Notes: generated by a model not told the origin, from the sequence alone. A stretch of 64,000 nucleotides of DNA from Defluviitaleaceae bacterium (GCA_009777845.1 WRLD01000002.1:100074-164073), one strand, 5' to 3'; shown: positions 49,725 to 59,109, numbered from the stretch's first letter. Numbers and translations: made by a program.

Positions 49725-50258
49725 TCAACTCCTATAATAAGAAAGGCTTCCGTCTGGGTGAACAAGCGCAAGCTGCGTTATTCCCGATATTTGAAGCCCT
49801 TCCATTTGATTTTTGTTTTCAACTATAATTATACGTTTTACGTTTTCTGTATACTCTCTTGTCTGCTGTTTCGCGGCAATCTCCGACCCGATAGAAGCCG
49901 CCGTCATCGCCTCCATTCCATAGCCTATATAAATAATTTCGTAAAAATCGCCGCTATGTGTGATAAACGATATTTGTGCAGGAGCGGCTGCCCTTGTGTG
50001 GCTTCGTACCTTTTCGCATAAAGCCGCCAGTACACTCAATGCCGCGAGCATATGCCTATCAACGCGAAAGTCGCGGTCTGCCCCGATATAGCTTCCATCG
50101 GGGCTTTTGTACAATCGCTGTTTTTTTAGCAGATAATCTATGACCTTTTTGCTGTTTGGGAAGAATTTTTCAAAATCCGCATACCGCAACACGCCGTAGA
50201 CATCTATAAAGTGTAAAATTTCTTCCCCCAGCTTAATAAATTCCGCTCTTTCAATCAC
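49725..50258 (-). CDS. Hypothetical protein of the transfer operon (DUF5697-like)
   Basis: A protein of 177 residues beginning at a GTG at 50258. The first 65 residues are helical (EEILHFIDVYGVLRYADFEKFFPNSK), fitting a winged-helix-like domain with RLYKSPDGSYIGAD as the wing. The second half has two strands with Ile-rich cores (KRIIIVENKNQ). It resembles DUF5697 proteins of Gram-positive mobile elements. It lies 21 bases after the VirB4 gene. Possibly a DNA-binding regulator. Confidence 0.55.
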   Translation of the reverse strand: MIERAEFIKLGEEILHFIDVYGVLRYADFEKFFPNSKKVIDYLLKKQRLYKSPDGSYIGADRDFRVDRHMLAALSVLAALCEKVRSHTRAAAPAQISFITHSGDFYEIIYIGYGMEAMTAASIGSEIAAKQQTREYTENVKRIIIVENKNQMEGLQISGITQLALVHPDGSLSYYRS

Positions 50259-50279
50259 GGAGGAACGCCCCCTTTCTTT

Positions 50280-53141
50280 CTATGCTTGACGTAATAAAGA
50301 CGTATTAACGGCGTATTGATTTTTCTTGCGTTCTGCTATAGCTTGCAGCTCCCTGCGGTCGGTGGTAATCAATTCCTTTTCCTTTTCGCTAGGCTTTATT
50401 TCTACCGTCACATTGTTTTTATTAGCGGAAATCATGGCGTTTCCGCGTTCAAAGTGAACAATGGCTTGCCGTTCGCTTTCCGACAAGCCCAAAATATCCT
50501 GCACGCGGTCGGCTTCGTCATCTTCAAGGTTCAAAATGATTTTCGTTTTGCAGTTGTTGATTATGCCCTTGCCGTATTTGCCGTCCTCTAATGCGAAAAA
50601 ATCGTTCAAGTCCTGCGTGGCACAAATAGCAGAGCCGCCGTAGCCGCGTATTATCTTGAAAATTTCCAGCACAAACTCCGCCGCAAGCCTGTTTGATGCC
50701 GCGCCGATTAGCTTCCACGTTTCGTCTATGAAAATGGCTTTTTCCTTGGTGCGGTCTTGCTTGGCTTTATCCCATATATAATCAAGCGTGACAAACATTC
50801 CCACGGTCAACAAGTCGCCTGTTAATTCGGAAATATCAAGCACAATGTACTTGTTGTCCAAATTTACATTCGTCTGCTGATTAAACGTGGAAGCCGAGCC
50901 ATGCACAAGGCGGTTAATGATATTCGCCATACGTTTTGTTTCGTTACGCTCTGAAAGCAAGCTGTGCAAATCGCCCAGGGTCGGCATAATCCTAAATCGT
51001 TTTCCGCTAGGCTCGCTTACGTCCAAGAGCGTGTCATTGTCGTGCGAAATGCCAAACCGCTGATACGTGCGAATAATCGTTTCGTCCAATAGCTGGCGTT
51101 CCTCGTGGCTCATGTCGGGAATAAGCAACGAAAAGAAAATATGCAGACGGTCAATCTTTGTGGCAAGTAACGACCTGTCAAGCACAGCCTCGTCAATCAA
51201 CTCAGCCGCCGCCGTATCAATCGGGCGGATTTCCATGATATTGATACAATGCTTAGACGACGGCGAAACCTGAATAAAGCTACCGCCTATTGTATTGCAG
51301 GTACGGAAAAACTCGTGACCTTTAAGCGGCGCGAGGATAAAAACCTGTATACCCTTGCGCCTCATACGTGTCGCCATAAGCTGTAGCGTAAAGCTCTTTC
51401 CTGCGCCTGATGTGCCGAGAATCGCCATGTTTGCGTTTTTGTACACGCGGGAATTAAAAATATCTACCATGATTAAACTTTGGTTATGCTTGTTCACGCC
51501 CAGCAGAATACCGTTATCGTCACACATCTCAAAAGATGTCAGCGGATAACAGCTTGCCGCGCCGCTTGTAAGCATATTTCTGCGTGAATATTTTTGCAGA
51601 CCCTTTTCGATACGCGCCAACGGCAAGGACGATAAAAAAGCGTCCTCCATACGAAAGGTGCATAGCTGTACCGCCATATCCTGCGAAATCATCTTTTTCT
51701 GCATTTCACGCACGCGCCAGTCCAGATTTTCTCTTGTTGTACCCGTGATTGTTACTAAAATATTTGCGTAATAAAAATCCTCGTTGTTGGCGATTCCGCG
51801 CTTCATATAGTATCCGCCCTGTATCGAACCTGCTAAATCGTCAAAATCGTCATTGGTGTCCTGCGCATCCTTGATTTTTGACTTATTCATGCGAATATGC
51901 CGTCCTAGGCTTTGGGAAACCTTTTCTTTCGGCTCCTTGCAGAGGTAAATATCAATGTCAATGCCCTCGCCCGCATTAACAAGAAGCGAAGTCCACCCTG
52001 CGTGTACATGGGCTTTGTAGCCATGTGTCGGCACAACTAGGTACGCGATATACACGCCGTCCATTTTGATGTAATTCATATGGGAAAGGTCGATATACTT
52101 AGGGGCGGCAAGCTCTGTCGGCGGAATATTCTGCACTGCGGCTTTGCCGTAGCTTGCCGCGTAGTCCATAATCACCTCGCGTTTCCGCGCCGAAAGCGGA
52201 ACGTCAAAGCTAGATTTGCGGTTAAGCATTTGGTAGAGTGCTTCCACGGCAAAATCATCGTCATTGTCATGCTCCACAATATCATTGCCGCACCCTGCAA
52301 GATACGATTTTGCGGTGGCGGCGATTGTGTTAAGGCTGGCTATTGCGTCTGCTTCAATATCCCTTGCGCGGATATACGGCTCGTACTCGAAGATAATAAA
52401 AAACCTACGCGATACGGCTTCCTTTGAGCCGATGTCGTATAACAGCTTCATATAATCCTCCTGCAAAGCGCGGCATTCCTTGTTTTTTTCCTTTTGTAAA
52501 TCCGCGCGGGCTATGCTTAGATGCTTTTCTATGTCGGCTTTTTTGGCTAGACATTTTAACTGCATTTTAATGGGGCTGACTTTCAAGAACGAAACAAACG
52601 ACCATATAATCGAGCGTTGCTCCTTTGGCGTTCGCAAGAGAAAGTTAATGGGCGTTACCTCAATTATTTTGACGTAACGCCCATCAGTGGTGTAGATTAT
52701 TCCGTTTTTTATGGCTTTTATAGGAATATAATCCGCGGCCTCGCTTGTTGTGCGGATAAATTTTCCGCGCCTGCTTCGGGATAACATGCCTTTTTGACCT
52801 TTGTTAGTTTTTTCGTGGCTTGATTCTCCGATAATACGCCGTTTGAATAAAAACCGAAAACAAAAAAATAAAAATTCTGTTATGCTCAAGCCCATAATGC
52901 CTATAGCCGCAAAAAACATAAGAGGCAAAACCACCGACAACAGCACAATTATTCGTATGGTTAAATCCATTCCCGCGGTAACGCCAAAAATCAGCCACGC
53001 GGAAGCACCGCCCACAGCACAGGACTCAACTGCGTTACGTAAACGGAACATTCCCCCGAAAACACCGCTTGAGTCTACATAGTTTGGCGGGATAAAATAT
53101 ATATCTGGTGTGTCCTCGTCCCTGTGTTTGCTTTGTGCCAT
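50280..53141 (-). CDS. VirB4-type ATPase with N-terminal PrgI/VirB3-like membrane part
   Basis: A protein of 953 residues. Residues about 35-100 have two hydrophobic segments (GGASAWLIFGVTAGMD region and IRIIVLLSVVLPLMFFAAIGIMGL) like PrgI/VirB3, here fused to VirB4. Walker A is LGTSGAGKSFTLQ near 575-585 and Walker B is KAIFIDETWKLIG, followed by ICATQDLNDFF. This is the energy-supplying core ATPase of the conjugative type IV secretion system. AAAGGAGGTCG precedes the ATG. Length is above the usual 800-850 because of the fusion. Confidence 0.93.
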   Translation of the reverse strand: MAQSKHRDEDTPDIYFIPPNYVDSSGVFGGMFRLRNAVESCAVGGASAWLIFGVTAGMDLTIRIIVLLSVVLPLMFFAAIGIMGLSITEFLFFCFRFLFKRRIIGESSHEKTNKGQKGMLSRSRRGKFIRTTSEAADYIPIKAIKNGIIYTTDGRYVKIIEVTPINFLLRTPKEQRSIIWSFVSFLKVSPIKMQLKCLAKKADIEKHLSIARADLQKEKNKECRALQEDYMKLLYDIGSKEAVSRRFFIIFEYEPYIRARDIEADAIASLNTIAATAKSYLAGCGNDIVEHDNDDDFAVEALYQMLNRKSSFDVPLSARKREVIMDYAASYGKAAVQNIPPTELAAPKYIDLSHMNYIKMDGVYIAYLVVPTHGYKAHVHAGWTSLLVNAGEGIDIDIYLCKEPKEKVSQSLGRHIRMNKSKIKDAQDTNDDFDDLAGSIQGGYYMKRGIANNEDFYYANILVTITGTTRENLDWRVREMQKKMISQDMAVQLCTFRMEDAFLSSLPLARIEKGLQKYSRRNMLTSGAASCYPLTSFEMCDDNGILLGVNKHNQSLIMVDIFNSRVYKNANMAILGTSGAGKSFTLQLMATRMRRKGIQVFILAPLKGHEFFRTCNTIGGSFIQVSPSSKHCINIMEIRPIDTAAAELIDEAVLDRSLLATKIDRLHIFFSLLIPDMSHEERQLLDETIIRTYQRFGISHDNDTLLDVSEPSGKRFRIMPTLGDLHSLLSERNETKRMANIINRLVHGSASTFNQQTNVNLDNKYIVLDISELTGDLLTVGMFVTLDYIWDKAKQDRTKEKAIFIDETWKLIGAASNRLAAEFVLEIFKIIRGYGGSAICATQDLNDFFALEDGKYGKGIINNCKTKIILNLEDDEADRVQDILGLSESERQAIVHFERGNAMISANKNNVTVEIKPSEKEKELITTDRRELQAIAERKKNQYAVNTSLLRQA

Positions 53142-53163
53142 TTTCGACCTCCTTTTTGTTTTA

Positions 53164-54579
53164 TTACGGCGAATTGATAAAAGCGACTGGATTCACACGT
53201 TCATTATTGACCCATATAGACAAATGCAAGTGCGCCCCTGTAGAACGCCCTGTATTACCCACCTCGGCTATCACCTGTCCTGCGGTTACTCTTGTGTGCG
53301 GGCTTGTTACGGCTACTAGGTTTCGGCTATTGTGCATATATTCGCTAATCACGTTTCCATAGCCTGTTATATAGCCGTGGTCGATTTGAATCCAGTTACC
53401 CGCCGTCGCGCCAAACTGCGAAAGGATTACATAACCGTCTGCTATGGCTCGTATCGGCGTTCCGACTGGCTTCGGAATATCAATACCGCTATGGAACTCT
53501 CGTCCGCGCCTTGTTATGGGGTTTGTTCGCCAACCAAAGGGCGAGGATATTGTCCACGCCATTTCTGGAAACGGACTATAAAACCCCTCAACCTCGCCTG
53601 CTTCAAGGATTATTCCAAACCAACCGCCTATATCTGTATCTGTAAGCAAGGTCATTAAATTTCGCGCGTATTCGTGGGCGTAGCTCATTTTGCGTTCATT
53701 GTCCGCAATCCCAAAGATTTCAGCAAAGAGCATTTCACCCTTGTAAACCACGATAAAGCTATGCACGGTTATTTCAATTTCAACAGGCTCGGGCGGCTCG
53801 TAAGCCTCCTGCGTTTCCGAAGCGGAATCTGACGCTTCGGGCGGGTCGGGGTACACGGTTCTGGTTTCCGATTCAGTTTCAATAATATAATCGAACAAAT
53901 CGCCCTTGCGTTCCGCTCTATTCATGGCGTTCCGCAAATCGTCAAGGCTTATTTGCATTACATCATCGTGAAGCGAAGCCGCGTACATACCCAAAACAAT
54001 AGACGTATTAAATTGGAACACATCGCCCTCAATGCCGATTATCCGCCCCTCACGGCTTTCAGGAAGCTGTACAATTTCTTTATTGATATTCGCCAACATG
54101 CTTTGATATTGTTCAAAATGAGCAAGCCCGATAAGCTCATGGGCTTGCTCCAGATTGTACACGATATGCGCCGTATCAAAGGCATTGTTAAAGAATATTG
54201 CGGTTTCAATCGGCTCGTCCGCAGCACCGAAAAGCGAGCCGATACCGACAATTAACGCGCCGATAACAGGCAAGGAACGGAAAAACGAGCCTATGCTGTT
54301 TAACACACCGCCCGCAAAGCCCGCAACAGCGTTAAATATAACAAGCGGAAGCATGGCAATTAGCAGTATAGGCAGGATTGCAATAACCAACGCAACGCCT
54401 GCTAGCTTTAGCGTGGCTTTTGGGTTTTTAAGCGCGGCTGCCGCCGCACCGCCTACGCCCCCAACGGTCGCTCCCTTTGCTATAAGCGCGGCGGCTTTAC
54501 ACATTTTTGTTGCTTCTATTGCGGCGGTTGTGGCTTTTTGTAAGCCCTCCGTTACCTTTGGCTCTTGCTGTGTGTTCAT
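53164..54579 (-). CDS. Transfer-system cell-wall hydrolase with M23 peptidase domain
   Basis: A protein of 471 residues from the ATG at 54579 (AGAGGGAGGG upstream), though an in-frame start at 54660 inside the previous gene is possible. Hydrophobic segments at about 60-115 anchor it. The C-terminal 130 residues are a LytM/M23 domain: FHSGIDIP (His, Asp) and GAHLHLSIW (H-x-H) bind zinc. It would open peptidoglycan for the mating channel, as VirB1/Tra hydrolases do. The gene start overlaps the upstream gene by 83 bases. Confidence 0.88.
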   Translation of the reverse strand: MNTQQEPKVTEGLQKATTAAIEATKMCKAAALIAKGATVGGVGGAAAAALKNPKATLKLAGVALVIAILPILLIAMLPLVIFNAVAGFAGGVLNSIGSFFRSLPVIGALIVGIGSLFGAADEPIETAIFFNNAFDTAHIVYNLEQAHELIGLAHFEQYQSMLANINKEIVQLPESREGRIIGIEGDVFQFNTSIVLGMYAASLHDDVMQISLDDLRNAMNRAERKGDLFDYIIETESETRTVYPDPPEASDSASETQEAYEPPEPVEIEITVHSFIVVYKGEMLFAEIFGIADNERKMSYAHEYARNLMTLLTDTDIGGWFGIILEAGEVEGFYSPFPEMAWTISSPFGWRTNPITRRGREFHSGIDIPKPVGTPIRAIADGYVILSQFGATAGNWIQIDHGYITGYGNVISEYMHNSRNLVAVTSPHTRVTAGQVIAEVGNTGRSTGAHLHLSIWVNNERVNPVAFINSP

Positions 54580-55933
54580 TTTTCCCTCCCTCTTTTTGGG
54601 TAATTGGAGGCGGAGTTGCTTCATTCCACGCTTTATTCCACGCTTCATTCCACGCTTCATTATTTACGGCATCGGGGGATAAATCTCCTGCGTTGTTGGC
54701 GAGGTCTTGTTCTGCCTTAGCTACCGTAGAGGTTGGGCTTGTGTCGAATGGAGCATTAGATGAATTAACATCGTTGTAATCTTCGTTGTTAAAGGAAGCT
54801 GGGATTATGCTCGATTCCTCCGAGGGATTAGAATAACTGTATCCGCTTGATTCTTGATACTGTTCTGTATTAGCTGTAGAGGGAATTGCGGCCTGTTCGT
54901 CTGTGTTGTCAAGCGGTCTGCTGTTTTGATATTCCTCGGGGTTTACGCCGATTGTGCCGAAGCTGTTTTTATTATTCGTGGGAGGTTGGCCGCCTTTCGG
55001 CGTACTATCGCTGCCGTTAAGCCGTGCCGCAACCGCTTCACTGACCTTTGAAGCCCCTGCCTTTGCTGTATACACACCTAAACCGATTACACCGCCCTTT
55101 GCGCTTGCTTTAATCGCGCCTTGCGTAAAGCCGTCTTGTTTCAGCCAGTCAACAGCTTTTCCAACGGGGGTACGGTTAATTGTGGTTGAATTGGGGTCTG
55201 TGGCCTTTGGTGTTGTTGTATCGGTATCGGGAGTGGTGTTGTTTGTTGGTGTACTTGAAGATGAACCGCGAGAAGCAGAACCGCTAGAAGCAGAACCACT
55301 AGGAGCAGAACCACCAGAAGTAGAACCACTAGAGGTAGAACCGTTAGAAGAAAAACCACTTGAAGCAGAACCACTAGAAGCAGAATCACCAGAGGTAGAA
55401 CCGCTTCTCGGGCTATTCAATGGAATAGACGTATGCCCTGAACCACCGCCCGAAGAACCGCCACTTGCAGAACCACCACCACTCGAACTTGTTCCGCTGT
55501 GTGTCCCCGAACCTGAGCTTGAACCGCTACCCGAACCACCCGAACTCTCCGAACCACCAAGCATACCCAGCCCCTTTGATACCGCTCCCCCGATATTTTT
55601 TAACGCCATGCCCGCCATAACTAAATCGCCCAACGCTCTGCCGCCTGTTTGAGTTACGTTAAGCCCAAGCGACTGAAGCAGGCTATCCATTTTCTGCGCC
55701 AGCTTCAAAAACGCAAGTATCGCAAACATCCACAAAACTAAGCCCTGTGTCGGCGTTAAGCTGTTTGGGGAATTGCTTGCCATTTCGCTTATTTCGTCCC
55801 ATGTTAGCCCTGCGAGGCTTTCCGTTTCGGCGCGGTTGTCTAGCTCGTCCAAATTGCCAGATGCGCAGACATTCGCACAGCTCACAGATAAGAACAGCAC
55901 AAATAAAAATATGAAAATAAATTTTTTCGCCAT
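54497..55933 (-). CDS. Ser/Gly-rich membrane protein of the transfer operon
   Basis: A protein of 478 residues from MAKKF at 55933 (GGGAGGGC upstream). A signal segment (FIFIFLFVLFLSVSCANVCA) and a second hydrophobic part (LVLWMFAILAFLKLAQKM) come first. A long Ser/Gly/Thr region with GSASS/GSTSG pentapeptide repeats (15-base units at 55263-55405) follows, then Asn/Ser-rich sequence. The last residues before the stop are 4-residue repeats (NEAW-type, 12-base units at 54618-54662) that overlap the start of the M23 gene. It is similar in layout to TrbL/VirB6-neighbour proteins of clostridial elements. Role unknown. Confidence 0.65.
   Translation of the reverse strand: MAKKFIFIFLFVLFLSVSCANVCASGNLDELDNRAETESLAGLTWDEISEMASNSPNSLTPTQGLVLWMFAILAFLKLAQKMDSLLQSLGLNVTQTGGRALGDLVMAGMALKNIGGAVSKGLGMLGGSESSGGSGSGSSSGSGTHSGTSSSGGGSASGGSSGGGSGHTSIPLNSPRSGSTSGDSASSGSASSGFSSNGSTSSGSTSGGSAPSGSASSGSASRGSSSSTPTNNTTPDTDTTTPKATDPNSTTINRTPVGKAVDWLKQDGFTQGAIKASAKGGVIGLGVYTAKAGASKVSEAVAARLNGSDSTPKGGQPPTNNKNSFGTIGVNPEEYQNSRPLDNTDEQAAIPSTANTEQYQESSGYSYSNPSEESSIIPASFNNEDYNDVNSSNAPFDTSPTSTVAKAEQDLANNAGDLSPDAVNNEAWNEAWNKAWNEATPPPITQKEGGKNEHTARAKGNGGLTKSHNRRNRSNKNV
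54618..54662 (-). repeat. 12-bp tandem repeats at the overlap of two transfer genes
   Basis: GCTTCATTCCAC and variants repeat about four times. The repeats encode NEAW in the Ser/Gly-rich protein and KRGM in the alternative N-terminus of the M23 gene. Confidence 0.75.
55263..55405 (-). repeat. 15-bp tandem repeats in the Ser/Gly-rich gene
   Basis: About nine copies of a 15-base unit (AGAAGCAGAACCACT type on the plus strand) encode GSASS/GSTSG. A likely slippage-prone linker. Confidence 0.8.
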
Positions 55934-55943
55934 TATGCCCTCC

Positions 55944-56666
55944 CTACGCAAAGCTCATTACAGGGTTAGCGATAAATACCCTTAGCATGGTGATAAACAT
56001 TCGCAGTGTCCACACATTCATAACTAAGAGCAACAACTGCCCGCCTAGCATACGGCACCACGATTTAAATATCGGGCTTGTGGCTTGTGACGCTCCCATT
56101 GCAAACGCCAGCGGCGATGTAAACGCCAAAATACCCACAACAAAATATCGCTCCACGCACTCGACAATGAGCTTGAAATAATTCCAGCCTACGATGACCA
56201 CAAAAATCAACGCGAGTAACAGCCCGATAAGAACGCCGTTTCCGCCGCCGACAAGAATTATTGTCATAATCGCATGAGTACGGACAAATTCGGGGGCGGG
56301 CTCGTCCACGCCTAATATTGCTTGATACGGCGTGTTGGCTAGGTTAATTGCAATGCCCGCAATATCAAGCGCGAAAAACGCCAAAAACCCAAACATTACT
56401 GTCTTTGCCGCAAGACTAAACGGCGGCTCTGATTCAATCCCGATTGGCAAAAAGAAATTTTTGAAAATGCCCCACATCATGTTAAGCCCAAGCAGCGTAA
56501 GAGCCGTTACCACAAAAATTTCATAGGTTGTTTCCACAATGGGAAAGATATTCACAAATAGCGTTAAATCCGCGCCTAGTACGCTTAAAATGCTCATGCC
56601 GAACATATCAATAGCAGAAACAGCCTGGTCGATTAGCCACCGAAACAGGGAATCCATAAGGTGCAT
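55944..56666 (-). CDS. VirB6/TrbL-like multi-pass membrane protein
   Basis: A protein of 240 residues with about six hydrophobic segments: VVTALTLLGLNMMWGIF, AAKTVMFGFLAFFALDIAGIAINLA, IMTIILVGGGNGVLIGLLLALIFVVIVGW, ERYFVVGILAFTSPLAFAMGAS and LLLLVMNVWTLRMFI. The layout and position next to VirB4 fit the polytopic channel protein of the conjugation machine. AAGGAGGC precedes the ATG at 56666. A MITE-like element separates it from the VirB2-like gene. Confidence 0.75.
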   Translation of the reverse strand: MHLMDSLFRWLIDQAVSAIDMFGMSILSVLGADLTLFVNIFPIVETTYEIFVVTALTLLGLNMMWGIFKNFFLPIGIESEPPFSLAAKTVMFGFLAFFALDIAGIAINLANTPYQAILGVDEPAPEFVRTHAIMTIILVGGGNGVLIGLLLALIFVVIVGWNYFKLIVECVERYFVVGILAFTSPLAFAMGASQATSPIFKSWCRMLGGQLLLLVMNVWTLRMFITMLRVFIANPVMSFA

Positions 56667-56685
56667 TTGCTTGCCTCCTTCCTTA

Positions 56686-56848
56686 GAGCATGTTTAATAT
56701 CTCCATTCCGACATCTTTTCGGCAAATTTTCCGTTCTGCTTCGTCGGCGCGACCTTGCGTAATCTCTCCGTTATGCGGCGGTCGCGCCTCCTCGCATAAC
56801 AAAAAATTTGCTCGAAAATCTGCCGAAAGCGAGATATTAAACAGGCTC
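56686..56848. repeat. 163-bp MITE-like palindromic element, copy 2
   Basis: Same length and ends as the copy at 13239. TTA flanks both sides (56683-56685, 56849-56851). The internal stem here is GGCGCGACC with GGTCGCGCC: compared with copy 1 both arms changed at the matching position (A to G and T to C), so pairing is kept. The right flank supplies the TAA stop of the VirB2-like gene. Confidence 0.88.
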
Positions 56849-57331
56849 TTACGGCGTACCGCCAATCGTCGGCAGGGTCACGTCAGGGCCGATAATTTCC
56901 TGAATAAAGGTCAAAATAAAGCCCACGGCGTTGATACACGCCCACGCGACGGCAATCCGTTTTATCCATGTGTTGGCTTCGTCAACCGTGCGTTGGTTTT
57001 TGCTTAGCATCTTCATAAGAAACGCCAGTGTCAAAAATAACGCCGCGATTATGCTTGAAATAAGCCGAACCTGCCTAAGCACGCCCTGCATTGCTGTGTT
57101 TGCGCGTTGGAATACCTGCGTGCCTGGGTCTGCCGCCAATGCAATCTCCGAAAAGCCAAACGAAAATATTAAGCAAAGCAATAGCCCTGTAAAGCCATAG
57201 CTCACAAGGGTCAGCTTTTTTCTGTGCTTTTGAAAAAATCTTAAAATAGAGTTTTTTGTGTCGCATACTTCCAATATGCTTGTAATTACAATTTCATTTG
57301 CTCTAATGCTTGCTTCCTTAAATTTATTCAT
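56849..57331 (-). CDS. VirB2/TrbC-like small membrane protein
   Basis: A protein of 160 residues with three hydrophobic segments: LVSYGFTGLLLCLIFSFGFSEIALA, RLISSIIAALFLTLAFLMKML and IAVAWACINAVGFILTFIQEI. The ALAADPGT stretch resembles a signal cleavage site before the mature part, as in VirB2/TrbC pilin-type proteins. Placed first among the core channel genes. AAGGAGG precedes the ATG at 57331. The TAA stop lies in the TTA flank of the MITE, so the C-terminus may have been changed. Confidence 0.65.
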   Translation of the reverse strand: MNKFKEASIRANEIVITSILEVCDTKNSILRFFQKHRKKLTLVSYGFTGLLLCLIFSFGFSEIALAADPGTQVFQRANTAMQGVLRQVRLISSIIAALFLTLAFLMKMLSKNQRTVDEANTWIKRIAVAWACINAVGFILTFIQEIIGPDVTLPTIGGTP

Positions 57332-57355
57332 GCCGAAAACCTCCTTGAAAAAAAT

Positions 57356-58474
57356 TTACCAGCCTGTCCTCGGGTGCGGCCCATAAGGCGGTCTATATAC
57401 GCGAGTAGTCCAAACCGTGTTGCCCACTACCCATTCCGTTCCTGTTCTTCCGCCTAAATCTACACGGTTTACAAGCTCGTCGCCGTTTTGTAAGCCGTCA
57501 CGCACAACGCCCTCAATTCGCGGTGCTTCCACGGCGCGGAAGCCTGCGCGGACTTCGCCGAACTGATACATGATTTCTGTCACGGCTTCGTTGGAAGCAA
57601 GCCCAAGCACGGCGGGCGACATAATCAAGGCGTTATTGCTTGTGCTTAAAAGGTTGTCGTAAGCCACTCGCCATGTGTCGTTTGTATTGGTGCGGAACAT
57701 AACGGAATAGCGCAGGGACTGGTTGAACGTGCCTGTAAAAATCCGCGCTAGGCGTACAGCGTGGGCTGGAAGAATATCGCGTACATAAAAATCTGATAAT
57801 TCAATCGTGGAGCTGTTTGAGATTGTAGTAATGCTCCAAACAATCGGCTGTCCCGACATTACCTCTACAGGGCCGTTTTTTCTGACCTCTACACCTATGT
57901 TTGCAGGCTCGTTGAAAAACTCATAACGCAAAATCTGCCCCGAGTGTTCAATCGTTACGTCAAGCACAGCATCAGAACGCTTATAAAATGACGGCGCGGC
58001 AATTTCTTCTATAAGATAACGCCCTAGGGGTAACGGGCGTGAAACGCCGACACCGCGGGCATCGGTAACAAGCTGGTCTATTACGTTGCCTGTTCTTTGG
58101 TCGCGTACTTCAAAAACCGCGCCGCTAAGACGGCTCCCTGCGGAAAGCCCATTTACCTGATTGTCAGCGGAGGACAGCTTTGTTATTTGAATCTGCCCTG
58201 CTTCGCGCGTATTTTCCCAGAATATTTCCGTTACCATGCCTGCCCTAAATTCTACCGTCCGCGGCATGGTATCACGAAGATAACCACGCGCTTCCTTTGT
58301 TTCGCGAATAGTGTACCGCCCTGCGGGTAATATGCCAGTAAAGTCAATCGCTCCGTTGTCGTCTGTAATGAAAGGGCCTGCTACCTCTTGATTGGCGACA
58401 AAATCGTAAATACGAAACTCTACGCCTTGGATACCTTGACGTGTTACGGAGTCGATTTTGTGAAGTCTAATGCA
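57356..58474 (-). pseudogene. C-terminal half of a SpaA/Cna-B adhesin, cut off by an insertion
   Basis: The frame is open from 58474 and begins with LHKIDSVTRQGIQGVEFRIYDF, a SpaA/Cna-B domain start. It continues through FTGILPAGRYTIRETKEARGYL into a second domain (ITKLSSADNQVNGLSAGSRLSGAVFEV) and a final region. The only usable start codon is the ATG at 58267 in mid-domain with no good ribosome binding site, and a TAG lies at 58475-58477. The N-terminal half is at 59578-61551. It was probably one protein split by the 1.1 kb between. No LPxTG-type motif is seen at the end (PPYGPHPRTGW). Confidence 0.75.
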
Positions 58475-58731
58475 CTATGTACTTTGCCCTTGTCTGCCGT
58501 TGGCAGAGGCAAAGTACGTGCGGTCTGTCAGCGGCTAAAACCCAAATAAACAGCCTATAAACATAGGCCGTTTCTACAAGTGACGGACTACGGCAATGAT
58601 TGGCGAATATAATTCGCTGACGGCTATTGACAAACGCTTGCACCTATGATACGCTAATATTATAGCAACGATTATAAGCTAATTCAATAATCCAACTAAA
58701 AATGCAATAATAGCGAAAGGAGGAATTTTAG

Positions 58732-58890
58732 ATGAAGCGCTCCGATAAGAAGAGTGCTGACAACAAAAACAAAGGATTAAAACTGTGGGAAAAAATGGTG
58801 AAAGTTGCTCAATTGGCAGACAAGTACCATATCCCCCAATTTTTAATTAAGTTTTTGTTCGCGGTACTTAAACGTTGCTTTTTTGATTAA
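58732..58890 (+). CDS. 52-residue basic peptide
   Basis: The site AAAGGAGGAATTTTAG precedes the ATG at 58732. The peptide has a Lys-rich start (MKRSDKKSADNKNKGLK), a helix and a hydrophobic end (YHIPQFLIKFLFAVLKRC). An inverted repeat (AACGTTGCTT/AAGCAACGTT) spans the stop. It may be a small toxin or signal peptide; no family is recognised. Confidence 0.55.
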   Translation: MKRSDKKSADNKNKGLKLWEKMVKVAQLADKYHIPQFLIKFLFAVLKRCFFD

Positions 58891-59022
58891 GCAACGTTGT
58901 TTGGCGGCTCGCCTTTTGTAGTGCGGTGAGAGCAAAAGGCGTGTTCCGCTAAATTATCGGGCTTCATAAAATATAGGAGTGAGTAATGTTGTATCAAAAC
59001 AAAAAACGAATGGAGGTTGAAC

Positions 59023-59061
59023 ATGAAAAAAAGTTATTTTTATAGACAACAACATTGGTAG
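59023..59061 (+). CDS. Possible 12-residue peptide MKKSYFYRQQHW
   Basis: TGGAGGTTGAAC directly precedes the ATG at 59023 and the frame ends at TAG 59059. A second micro-frame (MKKAWLD) follows another GGAGGTG near 59130. The repeated strong initiation sites before such short frames suggest leader or signal peptides upstream of the HTH gene. Confidence 0.4.
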   Translation: MKKSYFYRQQHW

Positions 59062-59081
59062 TAACGGTCGTGGTGGTGCTA

Positions 59082-59109
59082 TGGGTTAAGTCCCGCAACG
59101 AGTGCAACC
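59082..59109 (+). other. 28-nt stretch matching a conserved 16S rRNA segment
   Basis: TGGGTTAAGTCCCGCAACGA continues as GTGCAACC. As remembered, the bacterial 16S rRNA around E. coli positions 1085-1112 is the same except for one base (GAGCGCAACC). The neighbouring bases do not match 16S, so this is an isolated fragment. Confidence 0.7.

Noticed and set aside
54954..55652. A 232-codon open frame opposite the Ser/Gly-rich gene
   Set aside because: It is the complement of simple repeats (Glu/Pro/Leu only) and has no initiation signal; the minus-strand gene has a signal peptide and ribosome binding site.
58479..58620. Group II intron start (GTGCG motif and hairpins)
   Set aside because: No domain V, no reverse transcriptase and no matching 3' end were found.
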